NCBI GenBank assembly: GCA_963777355.1
Contig: CAVZQK010000001.1
Coordinates: 124,001-188,000 of the forward strand
Reading direction: 5' to 3'
DNA length: 64,000 nucleotides
Source of the DNA: DATJHM01 sp963777355
GTDB lineage: Bacteria > Chloroflexota > Ktedonobacteria > Ktedonobacterales > Ktedonobacteraceae
Under the pieces are notes generated by a model. It was not told the origin of the DNA and did no database searches. It was given only the letters and a program-made list of their open reading frames with translations. The position numbers were made by a program, and so were the translations under genes. Shown in pieces: positions 8,616 to 16,869 of the stretch (positions within the stretch are counted from its first letter, which is position 1; each line of letters begins with the position of its first letter).

Positions 8616-10844
8616 TTATGCTGCCTGAGCGACTGCTACAGTCTCAACGTTCAGATGGTCGCCGTCCAGGAACAGACGTACGGTCTGACCTGCTTGAATG
8701 GTACCATCCAACAGGGCATCTGCCAGGGCATCGTCAACATAGTTCTGAATTGCCCGGCGCAGAGGGCGAGCACCATACTCCTCGTCGAATCCTTCGCTCA
8801 GCAAGAAGTCTTTCACCTCTGAGCTGACCTCCAGATCCATTTTCTGCTCACCCAGGCGTCCACGCACCTGTGCCAGCAGCAGATCGACGATCTGATACAG
8901 TTCCTCTTTGCCGAGGGACTGGAAGACGACGATCTGGTCGATGCGGTTGATAAACTCTGGCCGGAAGGCCCGTTTCAGCCCTTCCATCGCCTTCGAGCGC
9001 ATTGCCTCTTGCTGCTCTGTGCGAGCATCTTCATCGCGCTTCGCTGAGAAGCCGATGCGCATTGCCCGCTTCAGATCGCTGCTTCCGGCATTGCTGGTCA
9101 TGATAACGACGGTATTCTTGAAGTCAACCGTGCGACCCTGACCGTCCGTCAGACGACCATCGTCCATCACCTGTAAGAGTGAATTGAAGACCTCTGGATG
9201 GGCCTTTTCAACCTCGTCCAACAGGATCACGCTATACGGATGACGCCGTACCTGCTCCGTCAACTGTCCACCTTCGTCGTATCCGACATAGCCCGGAGGA
9301 CTCCCGAAGAGACGTGCCACAGTATGTGGCTCCATATATTCGGACATATCCAGGCGAATCAGATGCTCCTCACCACCAAACAGTTCAGCAGCAATAGCTT
9401 TGGCCAGTTCTGTCTTCCCAACACCGGTTGGTCCCAGGAACAGGAACGAACCAATAGGCCGTTTGGGATCTTTCAATCCCGCCCGCGAGCGGCGAATCGC
9501 TTTTGCAACCGCGCTAATCGCTTCGTTCTGACCAATCACGTGTTTGTGCAGATCAGCTTCCAGTGTCAGCAGATTGTGGCGTTCGCTCTCCAGCATCTGA
9601 TTTACTGGAACCCCGGTCCACAGCTCTACAACCTGCCCTATCTGCTCAGGTGTGACAAGGAGCTGTAACGAGCCACCCGTCTCATTCCGCGCTTTTTCCA
9701 GCTTCTCCAGGGTAAGCAGTTCTTGCTGTCGCAGCATGGCCGCCTGCTGATAATCCTCAGCACTTGCCGCCGCCTCTTTACGATTCTGGATATCGGTCAA
9801 TGCCTGTTCCAGATCAGCGATCAGTGTTGGCGTGACCAGCCCTTTCTCGCTTGCATCCAGGCGGAGAGCCGATGAAGCCTCGTCCATGACGTCGATGGCT
9901 TTGTCTGGCAGGAAGCGATCAGAGATGTAGCGATCAGAGAGCTTGACAGCCGCCTCAAGCGCCTCATCCGTAATGCTGACGCCATGATGTCCCTCGTAGT
10001 ATGGGCGTACCGCTTTCAGCATCGTGATGGCCTCATCCTGAGAAGGTTCGTCAACCAGCACTGGCTGGAAGCGCCGCTCCAGGGCCGCATCCTTCTCAAT
10101 GTGTTTGCGATACTCGTCCAGGGTTGTTGCACCGATACAGCGCAACTCGCCTCGTGCCAGGGCTGGCTTCAGCATATCCGAAGCGCCAACCGCCCCTTCT
10201 GCCGCTCCCGCGCCAACAACCGTATGTAGTTCATCAATGAAGAGAATGATTTCAGGCGCTTGCCGTACCTCTTCGAGAATGGACTTGATACGCTGCTCAA
10301 ACTGGCCGCGCATCATTGCTCCTGCTACCATGCCGCCGATATTCAGCGAGATGATACGCTTGTCGCGCAATGTTGCGGGAACCTCTCCGGCGTGAATCTT
10401 GCGGGCCAGGCCCTCGACTACCGCCGTTTTGCCAACGCCCGGCTCACCGATCAGGACTGGATTGTTTTTCTGCCGACGACCCAGCACCGTGATCATCCGC
10501 CGGAGTTCGCGTTCGCGTCCCGCCGCAGGATCGATCTTCCCTGATGCAACCTCGGCAGTCAGGTCACGACCATATTTGTCGAGCGTCGGCGTCTTGCTGG
10601 CTGTCGCCTGGCGCTGGGCTGTGGCCGTACCCACTCCATTAGCAGAGGTGGTACCATTTGGTGTAAAGCCAAAAGGCACTCCGCCCTGCTCCCCCGTCTC
10701 CCCCATCTCGCCAGTCTGTTCAGCCGCAGCATTCATAATTTCTTCGACGCACTGCTGACAGAGGTAGTGCTGCTCGCGACGACCATTGACAATCTGGTCA
10801 ACACGGATACGGGCGTCATTTATCTGACAACGTTCACATTTCAT
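8616..10844 (-). CDS. clpE: ClpE-type AAA+ unfoldase with N-terminal zinc finger
   Basis: A 742-residue Hsp100 protein. Its N terminus is a small zinc ribbon with Cys at 3, 6, 29 and 32, replacing the double Clp-N domain of ClpC and ClpB. Two AAA+ modules follow: Walker A GEPGVGKT (about 135) and GPTGVGKT (about 475), with Walker B ILFIDELHT in the first. A UVR-like helical segment (EDYQQAAMLRQQEL) lies between them. This order is that of ClpE in Firmicutes, which unfolds damaged proteins for ClpP and assists recovery from heat stress. No clpP or ctsR gene is in the window. Expression is likely driven from the duplicated region upstream (10867-11190); CIRCE- or CtsR-like boxes were not seen. 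Confidence 0.88.
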   Translation of the reverse strand: MKCERCQINDARIRVDQIVNGRREQHYLCQQCVEEIMNAAAEQTGEMGETGEQGGVPFGFTPNGTTSANGVGTATAQRQATASKTPTLDKYGRDLTAEVASGKIDPAAGRERELRRMITVLGRRQKNNPVLIGEPGVGKTAVVEGLARKIHAGEVPATLRDKRIISLNIGGMVAGAMMRGQFEQRIKSILEEVRQAPEIILFIDELHTVVGAGAAEGAVGASDMLKPALARGELRCIGATTLDEYRKHIEKDAALERRFQPVLVDEPSQDEAITMLKAVRPYYEGHHGVSITDEALEAAVKLSDRYISDRFLPDKAIDVMDEASSALRLDASEKGLVTPTLIADLEQALTDIQNRKEAAASAEDYQQAAMLRQQELLTLEKLEKARNETGGSLQLLVTPEQIGQVVELWTGVPVNQMLESERHNLLTLEADLHKHVIGQNEAISAVAKAIRRSRAGLKDPKRPIGSFLFLGPTGVGKTELAKAIAAELFGGEEHLIRLDMSEYMEPHTVARLFGSPPGYVGYDEGGQLTEQVRRHPYSVILLDEVEKAHPEVFNSLLQVMDDGRLTDGQGRTVDFKNTVVIMTSNAGSSDLKRAMRIGFSAKRDEDARTEQQEAMRSKAMEGLKRAFRPEFINRIDQIVVFQSLGKEELYQIVDLLLAQVRGRLGEQKMDLEVSSEVKDFLLSEGFDEEYGARPLRRAIQNYVDDALADALLDGTIQAGQTVRLFLDGDHLNVETVAVAQAA

Positions 10845-10866
10845 ATCTATTTGCTCCTCCTACTGA

Positions 10867-11190
10867 TTTTGAGGGGTAGAGAAATTCTTTTTGCGAAACC
10901 ACCGGGCGTAGAACCGATGGTAGGGTAAATATCTATGCAATCTTTTCTGTCGCTGGCAGTCAAGTTCTTTAACTGCTAATCAGGATATATAACGAAGGCC
11001 GTCAATGAATTATTCCCGGCTAGCTCCTGGTTTTGAAGGATAGGAAAATTCTTTTTGCGAAGCCATCGAGCATAGAACTGATGATAAGATCAAGAACCAT
11101 GCAATTTTTTTTGTAGTTAGCAGTCGAGAAATTCAATTGCTAACTACCCTATATAACGAAGGTCATCAATGAATTATTCCCAGCCAGAGA
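10867..11190. repeat. Imperfect 164-bp direct duplication upstream of clpE
   Basis: Unit 1 (about 10867-11030) and unit 2 (about 11031-11190) both start TTTTGA, contain AATTCTTTTTGCGAA, share ATATAACGAAGG, and end with TCAATGAATTATTCCC. Toward clpE each unit gives a TTGACG- or TTGATG-like hexamer with a poor -10 17 nt on (TGATTA, TAGTTA). The duplicated motifs look conserved while the rest has drifted, as expected of doubled regulatory sites. Confidence 0.65.
11113..11147. promoter_or_regulatory. Perfect 10-bp inverted repeat, possible operator
   Basis: GTAGTTAGCA (11113-11122) and TGCTAACTAC (11138-11147) are perfect inverted copies 15 nt apart, inside unit 2 of the duplication. A degraded version is present in unit 1. 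Spacing of about 25 nt centre to centre would suit a dimeric regulator or an RNA hairpin. Confidence 0.5.
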
Positions 11191-11319
11191 GGAATTTCTG
11201 GAAATCTTTTTTTGCTTCTAGAGAAGATGTACAGTGCCTCTTTTGTATGCGATAATGCCTCTGGTCGAACCAATTTCAGCCTCTAAATCTGTGCAATAAT
11301 GGCGAAAGGAAGTAGTTCT

Positions 11320-11868
11320 ATGAACTGGCTAAACGAGCCTCCACAGTGGACTGAGCAGGGAGAGAGTATTACTATGCGCTCGACCTCAAAGACCGATTTC
11401 TGGCGTGTCACCTACAGTGGTGTTATCATGGATAACGGGCATTTTTATTATGAGCGGCGAAGCGGCAATTTCCGAGCCGAGGTTAAAATCAGCGGCGCAT
11501 ATAATAGCCTCTACGATCAAGCTGGTTTTATGTTGCGTCTTAATGAGACGCATTGGCTCAAGTGTGGCGTCGAGTTTTTCGAGGGCCGACAGCACGCAAG
11601 CGTAGTCGTCACACGAGATTTCTCGGACTGGTCGATGGTCCCATTGCCGCAGGATGTTGGACCTTTCTGGCTCCGTCTCTCCCGCCAGGGGACGACGATT
11701 GAAGTCTCTTACTCTCTTGATGGGAGGAACTACCAGATGCTTCGCCAGGCCTATCTCACCTCCGTTGAGACTCTCGATGTGGGCCTGTTCTCTGCCTCTC
11801 CTGTTGGAGATGGCTTCTCTGTAAATTTCGAGCAGTTTAACATCCAGCCCCTCCTGGCTTCTTCATAG
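11320..11868 (+). CDS. DUF1349 (concanavalin-like) protein
   Basis: A 182-residue cytoplasmic protein matching DUF1349, a beta-sandwich family related to concanavalin-type lectin and glucanase folds. Typical features are the opening WLNEPPQW, DQAGFMLRLNETHWLKCGVEF in the middle, and SYSLDGRNYQMLRQAYL near the end. ATG 11320 is chosen over an upstream in-frame ATG at 11299 because AAAGGAAG lies 7-8 nt before it. The biochemical role of the family is not established; a yeast relative was linked to enolase regulation. It is divergent from clpE and convergent with the aquaporin gene, whose stop lies directly beside its own. Confidence 0.83.
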   Translation: MNWLNEPPQWTEQGESITMRSTSKTDFWRVTYSGVIMDNGHFYYERRSGNFRAEVKISGAYNSLYDQAGFMLRLNETHWLKCGVEFFEGRQHASVVVTRDFSDWSMVPLPQDVGPFWLRLSRQGTTIEVSYSLDGRNYQMLRQAYLTSVETLDVGLFSASPVGDGFSVNFEQFNIQPLLASS

Positions 11869-12672
11869 TTATGAAGCTGATTTCGCTGGTGCGCTGACGT
11901 GTTTAAATATACTTCGATATTCTGGCGCATGAAACAGTTTCCCGGTCAGCACATCTCGCTCTTCAGAGGTGAAGACACGAAAGAGACCGACAGCTAGCAG
12001 GGCCCCAAGTGGCGGAGCTACACAATAGAGCCATTGCGCCGTCCAGAGTCCGCTCACCAGTGCAGGCCCAATACTACGCGCAGGATTCAAGCTTGTTCCT
12101 GAAATCGGTGCTTCTAGCCAGACCATGCTCGCTACTAGTATCCAGTTCATCAAGGGGGTCCAGCGCATAAGCTGCTTGCTACTCACAAATAAAAAAATCA
12201 AGAAGACCAGCATACAGGTTAAAATTGTCTCTGCCCCAAAGACCTGCCAGAGCGGATAGCCCGTCCCTGGCAGTGTCATACCATTCGTAACATCAGCGGC
12301 ATAGTGTCGCCAGACCAGAACGAGCAGAAGTGCGCCAAAAGTTGCTCCTAGAAATTGGCTGACTACATAGCCCAGAAAATCCAGCCGATGCATCTTTCCA
12401 TGTACCCAGAAGGCCAATGAGACCGCTGGATTAATATGTGCTCCGCTTAGTTTACCAAGTGGTGAGATTGCCATTAGAGAACCGCTGCCGGCAAAAAGAA
12501 GACCCGTAATAAGTCTGCGTGCACTTGCATCGGGAAGGAGCGTTGCCAGAGGAAGATGTTGGCTAAAATCAAAGACCACCGCACTGAGTCCTACAAAAAT
12601 TAGAAAGGCTGTGCCAAGAAATTCTGCTCCATATTCTTGCCAGTGCAGCTTGCTCCAGAAAGACGAAGGCAT
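11869..12672 (-). CDS. Aquaporin-family channel (MIP)
   Basis: A 267-residue MIP channel with both NPA motifs: GAHINPAVSLAFW and GTSLNPARSIGPALV. Ser rather than Asp after the second NPAR points to an aquaporin or small-solute channel rather than a glycerol facilitator, unlike the glpF product at 1251. It likely equilibrates water or small neutral solutes across the membrane. The gene stands alone between a DUF1349 gene (convergent, ends abutting) and a sigma factor gene transcribed the same way. The start at 12672 gives MPSSFWSKLHWQEYGAEFLGT, a normal family N terminus. Confidence 0.87.
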   Translation of the reverse strand: MPSSFWSKLHWQEYGAEFLGTAFLIFVGLSAVVFDFSQHLPLATLLPDASARRLITGLLFAGSGSLMAISPLGKLSGAHINPAVSLAFWVHGKMHRLDFLGYVVSQFLGATFGALLLVLVWRHYAADVTNGMTLPGTGYPLWQVFGAETILTCMLVFLIFLFVSSKQLMRWTPLMNWILVASMVWLEAPISGTSLNPARSIGPALVSGLWTAQWLYCVAPPLGALLAVGLFRVFTSEERDVLTGKLFHAPEYRSIFKHVSAPAKSAS

Positions 12673-12808
12673 CTATAGAAGGTCCTTTCGCTTTTATATT
12701 TTCTAGCAAGAAAAATATAAAAAGAGCAGGATGCAATGCAACCCGCTTATCATCTCTATTAAGCAAAAAGCTTTTTAGGCCGAAAATATTCCCTACTACG
12801 AATGTAGG

Positions 12809-13453
12809 CTAAAGCTCAGTCAGACCTACCTGGGCCAGTAGATGTTTCAAGCGCAGCAGCCCCAGGCGCATACGGGCCTTCACAGTCCCAAGTGGCAGGG
12901 GTACATGCTCAGCAATCTCCTTATGCGTCAGGCCCTGAAAATATGCTAGCTCGATAACCTGCCGTTGCTCATTGGAAAGTTGCTGAAGTGCCTTGCGTAC
13001 CTGTGCCCCCTGCACCCCTCGCCAGGTCTCATCCCAGGCATCGGGAAAGGCCAGCGCATCGTCATAATCTACCTCAAGTAAGGAAACCTGCTCTCCCTTG
13101 TCCCGCCAATTCACGCTGCGTAAATAATCTATTGTGCGATGATGAACAATTGCAATCAGCCATCCACGTACACTCCCACTCTGCGCCGAATAGCTATTGG
13201 CACGACGCCATACCGCCAGAAACGATTCTTGTAGTAGATCTTCCGCTATCTGGTGGTCTTTGACCATGCGATAGACCAGAGAGTACAGCAAACGGCTATA
13301 GCGATCATAAAGTTGCTCCATTGCCCAGGTTACCCCAACGGCAATGGCGCGTATCAAAGCTTCATCGCTAATATCATCACCTGGCAAGCGTTTCGTGCCA
13401 TTTTGAGTTATTGGTTTCTCATTGCTTCGTTTCGACCTCTGATTGAACATCAT
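12809..13453 (-). CDS. ECF-type RNA polymerase sigma factor
   Basis: A 214-residue sigma-70 family protein of the ECF group. Region 2 is visible as WAMEQLYDRYSRLLYSLVYR followed by AEDLLQESFLAVWRR, and region 4 as LSNEQRQVIELAYFQGLTHKEIAEH with the helix-turn-helix PLPLGTVKARMRLGL. It directs polymerase to a small regulon when released by its anti-sigma factor, whose gene lies 51 nt upstream on the same strand. This order (anti-sigma first) is the reverse of most ECF pairs. A run of basic and polar residues precedes region 2. The ribosome binding site is poor, so translation may be coupled to the upstream gene. Confidence 0.92.
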   Translation of the reverse strand: MMFNQRSKRSNEKPITQNGTKRLPGDDISDEALIRAIAVGVTWAMEQLYDRYSRLLYSLVYRMVKDHQIAEDLLQESFLAVWRRANSYSAQSGSVRGWLIAIVHHRTIDYLRSVNWRDKGEQVSLLEVDYDDALAFPDAWDETWRGVQGAQVRKALQQLSNEQRQVIELAYFQGLTHKEIAEHVPLPLGTVKARMRLGLLRLKHLLAQVGLTEL

Positions 13454-13504
13454 TTTTTGCCATTCTTCAGTTTATTATAGTGCGCCTGTTAGTATGTTCC
13501 AGTC

Positions 13505-14311
13505 TTATAATCGTTCCCCATGTAGTAGCAGTAACTGGCAATCTGTTTTCTCTTTTATTCGTGACAGGCGTTTGATGTTCCTGTTGCCGAGCTTTCCTGT
13601 TGCGACTATCTGCCCTTTCGGTACTCCTTGACTGGCGCTGGGACCTGGCTCTAGACTGATGGCGGCGATATCGTAGCTGCTGATATTGCCTGGATAATTG
13701 ATGGATGCGATTCCGTGTACGACATTAAAGAGTCCAATACTTACCGGCTTCTGGCAGTGGAGGAGCCAGCCCTGGTAGACCTGTCCTCCTGTCGTATCTG
13801 GCAAGCCATGCATTGTTACGAGTGTACTCTGCTGGGTGGGCAGATACACTAATTGCCCATTTGCTTCAGGTGCTGTTGTTGTGCCTTTCATCATATAGGT
13901 ATGGACAACAACTACGGGCCGTGCTGCAAGATGAGCAAGTTGCTGCTGAAGTGAGAGGTTCCACGCTGTTAGGCCGCTGGAGATGGCAAGCAAACAGATA
14001 GCGGCGGCGGCTAGCAGGGCTGTCGGCCAGCTTCGTCTGCGTCTTTGCTGTTTTCTCTCCAGTCTCGGTTGTATCAGAATTGCCTGTGGTTCTGATTCTA
14101 CCGCTGCCATTATGCGCCCCTTCAGCGCCTTAGATGGCTCTTGTAGGGGAGCGGTGGCTGGCAAGAGTTCGACAATAGTTTGTAGTTCCTGGATGATTTG
14201 TTGGCAATGTAGACATTCTGCCAGATGTTCCTCTATTGCTCTGCGTTCCTCTTCTGAAACAGCATCAAGAGCATAAGCACCAGCCAGTTTTTCTAATGCT
14301 TCGCATGTCAT
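13505..14311 (-). CDS. RskA-like zinc anti-sigma factor
   Basis: A 268-residue membrane protein. Residues 1-60 form a zinc-binding anti-sigma domain with the HLAECLHC (HxxxCxxC) motif. A single membrane helix follows (SWPTALLAAAAICLLAISSG, about 105-125). The outer domain with GLPDTTGGQVYQGWLL matches the anti-sigma-K factor RskA domain. ATG 14311 is chosen because ACGGAG lies 7 nt before it, although the frame is open further upstream. It should hold the downstream ECF sigma at the membrane and release it on regulated proteolysis. The last 20 residues (basic, leucine-rich) do not look like family sequence. Confidence 0.87.
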   Translation of the reverse strand: MTCEALEKLAGAYALDAVSEEERRAIEEHLAECLHCQQIIQELQTIVELLPATAPLQEPSKALKGRIMAAVESEPQAILIQPRLERKQQRRRRSWPTALLAAAAICLLAISSGLTAWNLSLQQQLAHLAARPVVVVHTYMMKGTTTAPEANGQLVYLPTQQSTLVTMHGLPDTTGGQVYQGWLLHCQKPVSIGLFNVVHGIASINYPGNISSYDIAAISLEPGPSASQGVPKGQIVATGKLGNRNIKRLSRIKEKTDCQLLLLHGERL

Positions 14312-14583
14312 AGATTGCTCCGTTATATCTTTCTTGTATAGGAGTACGTTAGCAAATGCAATGTAGATTACCGCAATGCTTCGACAGCAAGAAACCACCT
14401 TCTTGCTCCTCAGAAGGCGTAGGGTTGCACTTGTCTCTGCCAGCTTATTATATGATTGGTTATTCAAGGTCGTCTAAGATGTTCCTCGTTTCTTGTTCTC
14501 TCCAATCCCTTTTGTCGATAGGTAGCTATTTCCCTGTGTAATACGTTATTGTTCAGTATCTGGATTACTTTTTTGTGCGAAGA

Positions 14584-14632
14584 AAACGCATGCCTGGGCG
14601 CTCTCAATGCGAGAGTGCCCAGGCATGCGTTT
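14584..14632 (-). terminator. Very long terminator hairpin after the phosphoesterase gene
   Basis: A near-perfect 22-bp stem (AAACGCATGCCTGGGC arms) with a 5-nt loop. On the minus strand it ends in TTTTCTT. It lies 50 nt past the phosphoesterase stop. Confidence 0.8.
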
Positions 14633-14682
14633 GCTTCGCTGTTTGCTGAAACCTGTTAGTGTGAGCTTATCCCTGCACACGC

Positions 14683-16584
14683 TTAGTTCCAGATACCTGT
14701 AATTGCTGTCGCGCTGGCAGCATTGTTCGCTGGTGCCAGACCATACATGTCTTCGAGCGTACGCAGAACGCTATAATGATTGATATTCAACGCACTACTA
14801 CCCACCTGTACATGTTCTCCCACAAAGAAGGTCATAATCTGGTTCGGATTGCTCTCAACGCCATTGGTGGTATCCTCTTCATCGCTGGTGACAATCAAGA
14901 GGCTGTTATGTGTTTTTGCCCATTGTGCATAGCCGTCCAGATGTTGTTGGAGCCAGGTATCCCCCTGCTGAATGCTGCCATCATGCATATCGTCTTGTAG
15001 ATTTGGTACTACAAAGCTGACCGTCGGCAATTGGGCATAAGTTGCCGCTGTGCTGGGAAAACTAGCAAAGGTGAGATTTGTTTTGGGTCCACTCGTCTCA
15101 CTAAAGTTTACCCAGGGATTGTGCTTACGGGCGTAGAGTGCGTTGATCCCTAAAGGTGTGTCGTTACAATCGGTAAACCCTGCTGAGGGCATACTCTCTG
15201 AATAGCCCGCAAAGGTATTGCCGGAATCAAGTAATTGACTCCCCAGGTCCGGCTTGGGGAAAACCGTAGATGAGCTACATGAGTCGTCGGTCTTTCCCTG
15301 ATTGGAGCCGGAATACAGCTCAAGATAATTTGGCTGGCTAGGATGGGTGAGCGCATGGGAGTTCGTGAAGAGCATCCCTTGTCCTGCCAGTTGATTGATA
15401 TAGGGCGCACCGGTATTTGGTCCGATGAGTTCCGCATAATCCTTATTCTCTTCTATGACTACGACCACATGATCGAATCGTGGCAGAGAGGATGAGACCG
15501 GACTACTTGTAGCGGTTGGCGTTGTGGCAGGTGTGCCGATGCCGGTTGGCGTACTTGTCACAACAGGTGTGCCTGTCGTACTCCCTACAGGTGTATCTGT
15601 TGCTCCTGGTGTGCCTGTGCCGCTACTGGCCAGCCACTCTGTGCCGTTGGGGAAGAGAATGTTATCCTGGGCGTTGGGATCGCCCCATCCGTTGTAACAG
15701 GTATTGCCGCTGGCACAGGTGCCGTCATCAATTGCCGAGCTATCGCCTTCAGCAATCACGCGTCCACTGCCATAGGTGCTGCGTGCAATAAAGACGTTGC
15801 TATTGCCAGGTGATGTTGTTCCGCTGGTGTAGACGACGCCAACGACGTTTGGATTGTCCGTCGCATTAATCGTTTCTGTCGTCCCTTCATTAATCAGACT
15901 GGTCGTGCCTGTCCCAAATGGTCCCTGCAAAATAGGATCGCTCAGATTTGGATCAACATGGGGGTAATCTTGCTTTATTGTGAGGTCGTCAAACTGAATA
16001 CCAAAGGGATCGTTTCCTGCTCCGCTATTGTTCATTAAGTCGTTCAGGACATGGAGCGAGTCGTAACCATCGTTATTGCGATCACTGCCTTTATGATCGG
16101 CAATCATAAAGAGCCCGCCACCATTCTTCACAAACGTCATAATCGCAGTTTTTTCGCTGCTGCTAAATAGGCTATTGGGTTCGGGCAGGATAAGGGCGTT
16201 AAAATGGCTTAAATCAAGGGCATTGCTACTGGAACCATAGCTGAGCGCGCTGGTAGAGGTCTCCAGACTATAGCGTCCGCTCTTTTGCAGTGCTATCCCC
16301 CAGGAGCTAATGCCCCCGGTCCAGTCAGTATCTTGCTGGGGATTAGGATTTTCTCCCAGAGGATCGGGCTGACTGGAGCTAATGACCCAGTCAGCATTCC
16401 CCGCAGTCTCCGCGTGTGCGTTATCAAAAAGCACATGATAGGGAGTTGACGAGAGCGTATCCGGATCGATGGGATGAGCGTGTGCTGGAGAAAAGAATGG
16501 CACACTTAAGAGTAGACAAGCCAGCATCGCTAGCAGTGAGAGGAGGACTCGTTTTGCGTGCGATGTACGTAGAAAAGACGGCAT
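14683..16584 (-). CDS. Secreted two-domain phosphoesterase
   Basis: A 633-residue exported protein. A signal peptide is clear (basic start, hydrophobic LLSLLAMLACLLLSVPFF, then AHA cleavage site near residue 36). The N-terminal half resembles glutamine-amidotransferase-like domains: SHFNALILPEPNSLF and VKNGGGLFMIADHKGS. A Thr/Pro/Gly-rich linker follows (about 310-370). The C-terminal half is the phosphoesterase family that includes acid phosphatases and phospholipase C: FDHVVVVIEENKDY, THPSQPNYLELYSGS, VPNLQDDMHDG and IVTSDEEDT, which hold the expected metal-binding residues. It probably releases phosphate from organic esters outside the cell. The fusion of the two domains is less usual. Confidence 0.82.
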   Translation of the reverse strand: MPSFLRTSHAKRVLLSLLAMLACLLLSVPFFSPAHAHPIDPDTLSSTPYHVLFDNAHAETAGNADWVISSSQPDPLGENPNPQQDTDWTGGISSWGIALQKSGRYSLETSTSALSYGSSSNALDLSHFNALILPEPNSLFSSSEKTAIMTFVKNGGGLFMIADHKGSDRNNDGYDSLHVLNDLMNNSGAGNDPFGIQFDDLTIKQDYPHVDPNLSDPILQGPFGTGTTSLINEGTTETINATDNPNVVGVVYTSGTTSPGNSNVFIARSTYGSGRVIAEGDSSAIDDGTCASGNTCYNGWGDPNAQDNILFPNGTEWLASSGTGTPGATDTPVGSTTGTPVVTSTPTGIGTPATTPTATSSPVSSSLPRFDHVVVVIEENKDYAELIGPNTGAPYINQLAGQGMLFTNSHALTHPSQPNYLELYSGSNQGKTDDSCSSSTVFPKPDLGSQLLDSGNTFAGYSESMPSAGFTDCNDTPLGINALYARKHNPWVNFSETSGPKTNLTFASFPSTAATYAQLPTVSFVVPNLQDDMHDGSIQQGDTWLQQHLDGYAQWAKTHNSLLIVTSDEEDTTNGVESNPNQIMTFFVGEHVQVGSSALNINHYSVLRTLEDMYGLAPANNAASATAITGIWN

Positions 16585-16732
16585 ACAATATTCTCCTTAA
16601 TGCATCTCTACTTGGACTTTTTGGACTTTTTCGTTTTTCCTGTTGTATAATTCCTCCTCAGTGGGGGCAGGAGGGGTATTCTTTCCCGGCCCGCTTGAGG
16701 GGACTGAAATTAATAACAGAGTTTACCTTCCA

Positions 16733-16753
16733 AAGGGGCCAGTATGGCCCCTT
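16733..16753 (-). terminator. Hairpin downstream of dnaA
   Basis: AAGGGGCCA (16733-16741) and TGGCCCCTT (16745-16753) form a perfect 9-bp stem with a 3-nt loop, about 120 nt past the dnaA stop. There is no good U tract, so it may be a weak terminator or a boundary element before the phosphoesterase gene. Confidence 0.45.
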
Positions 16754-16869
16754 AGAACAAACGTAGCCCCTCTTGTTTTTCCTGTAAGTTTGTCCACGCA
16801 AAAATTGCTAAAGAAAATCTCTTACCTTATCGATACTGTATGCAGGACCTTTTTTATTATTCTCGTCTT

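Larger units (their letters stand above)
10845..11319. other. Divergent control region between clpE and DUF1349 gene
   Basis: A 475-nt non-coding gap occupied mostly by an imperfect direct duplication (10867-11190). The remaining 130 nt before the DUF1349 start shows no confident promoter. Confidence 0.5.

Noticed and set aside
16788..16797. DnaA box near dnaA (TTGTCCACG)
   Set aside because: A single near match to the actinobacterial type box; no cluster and no A+T-rich unwinding element next to it.
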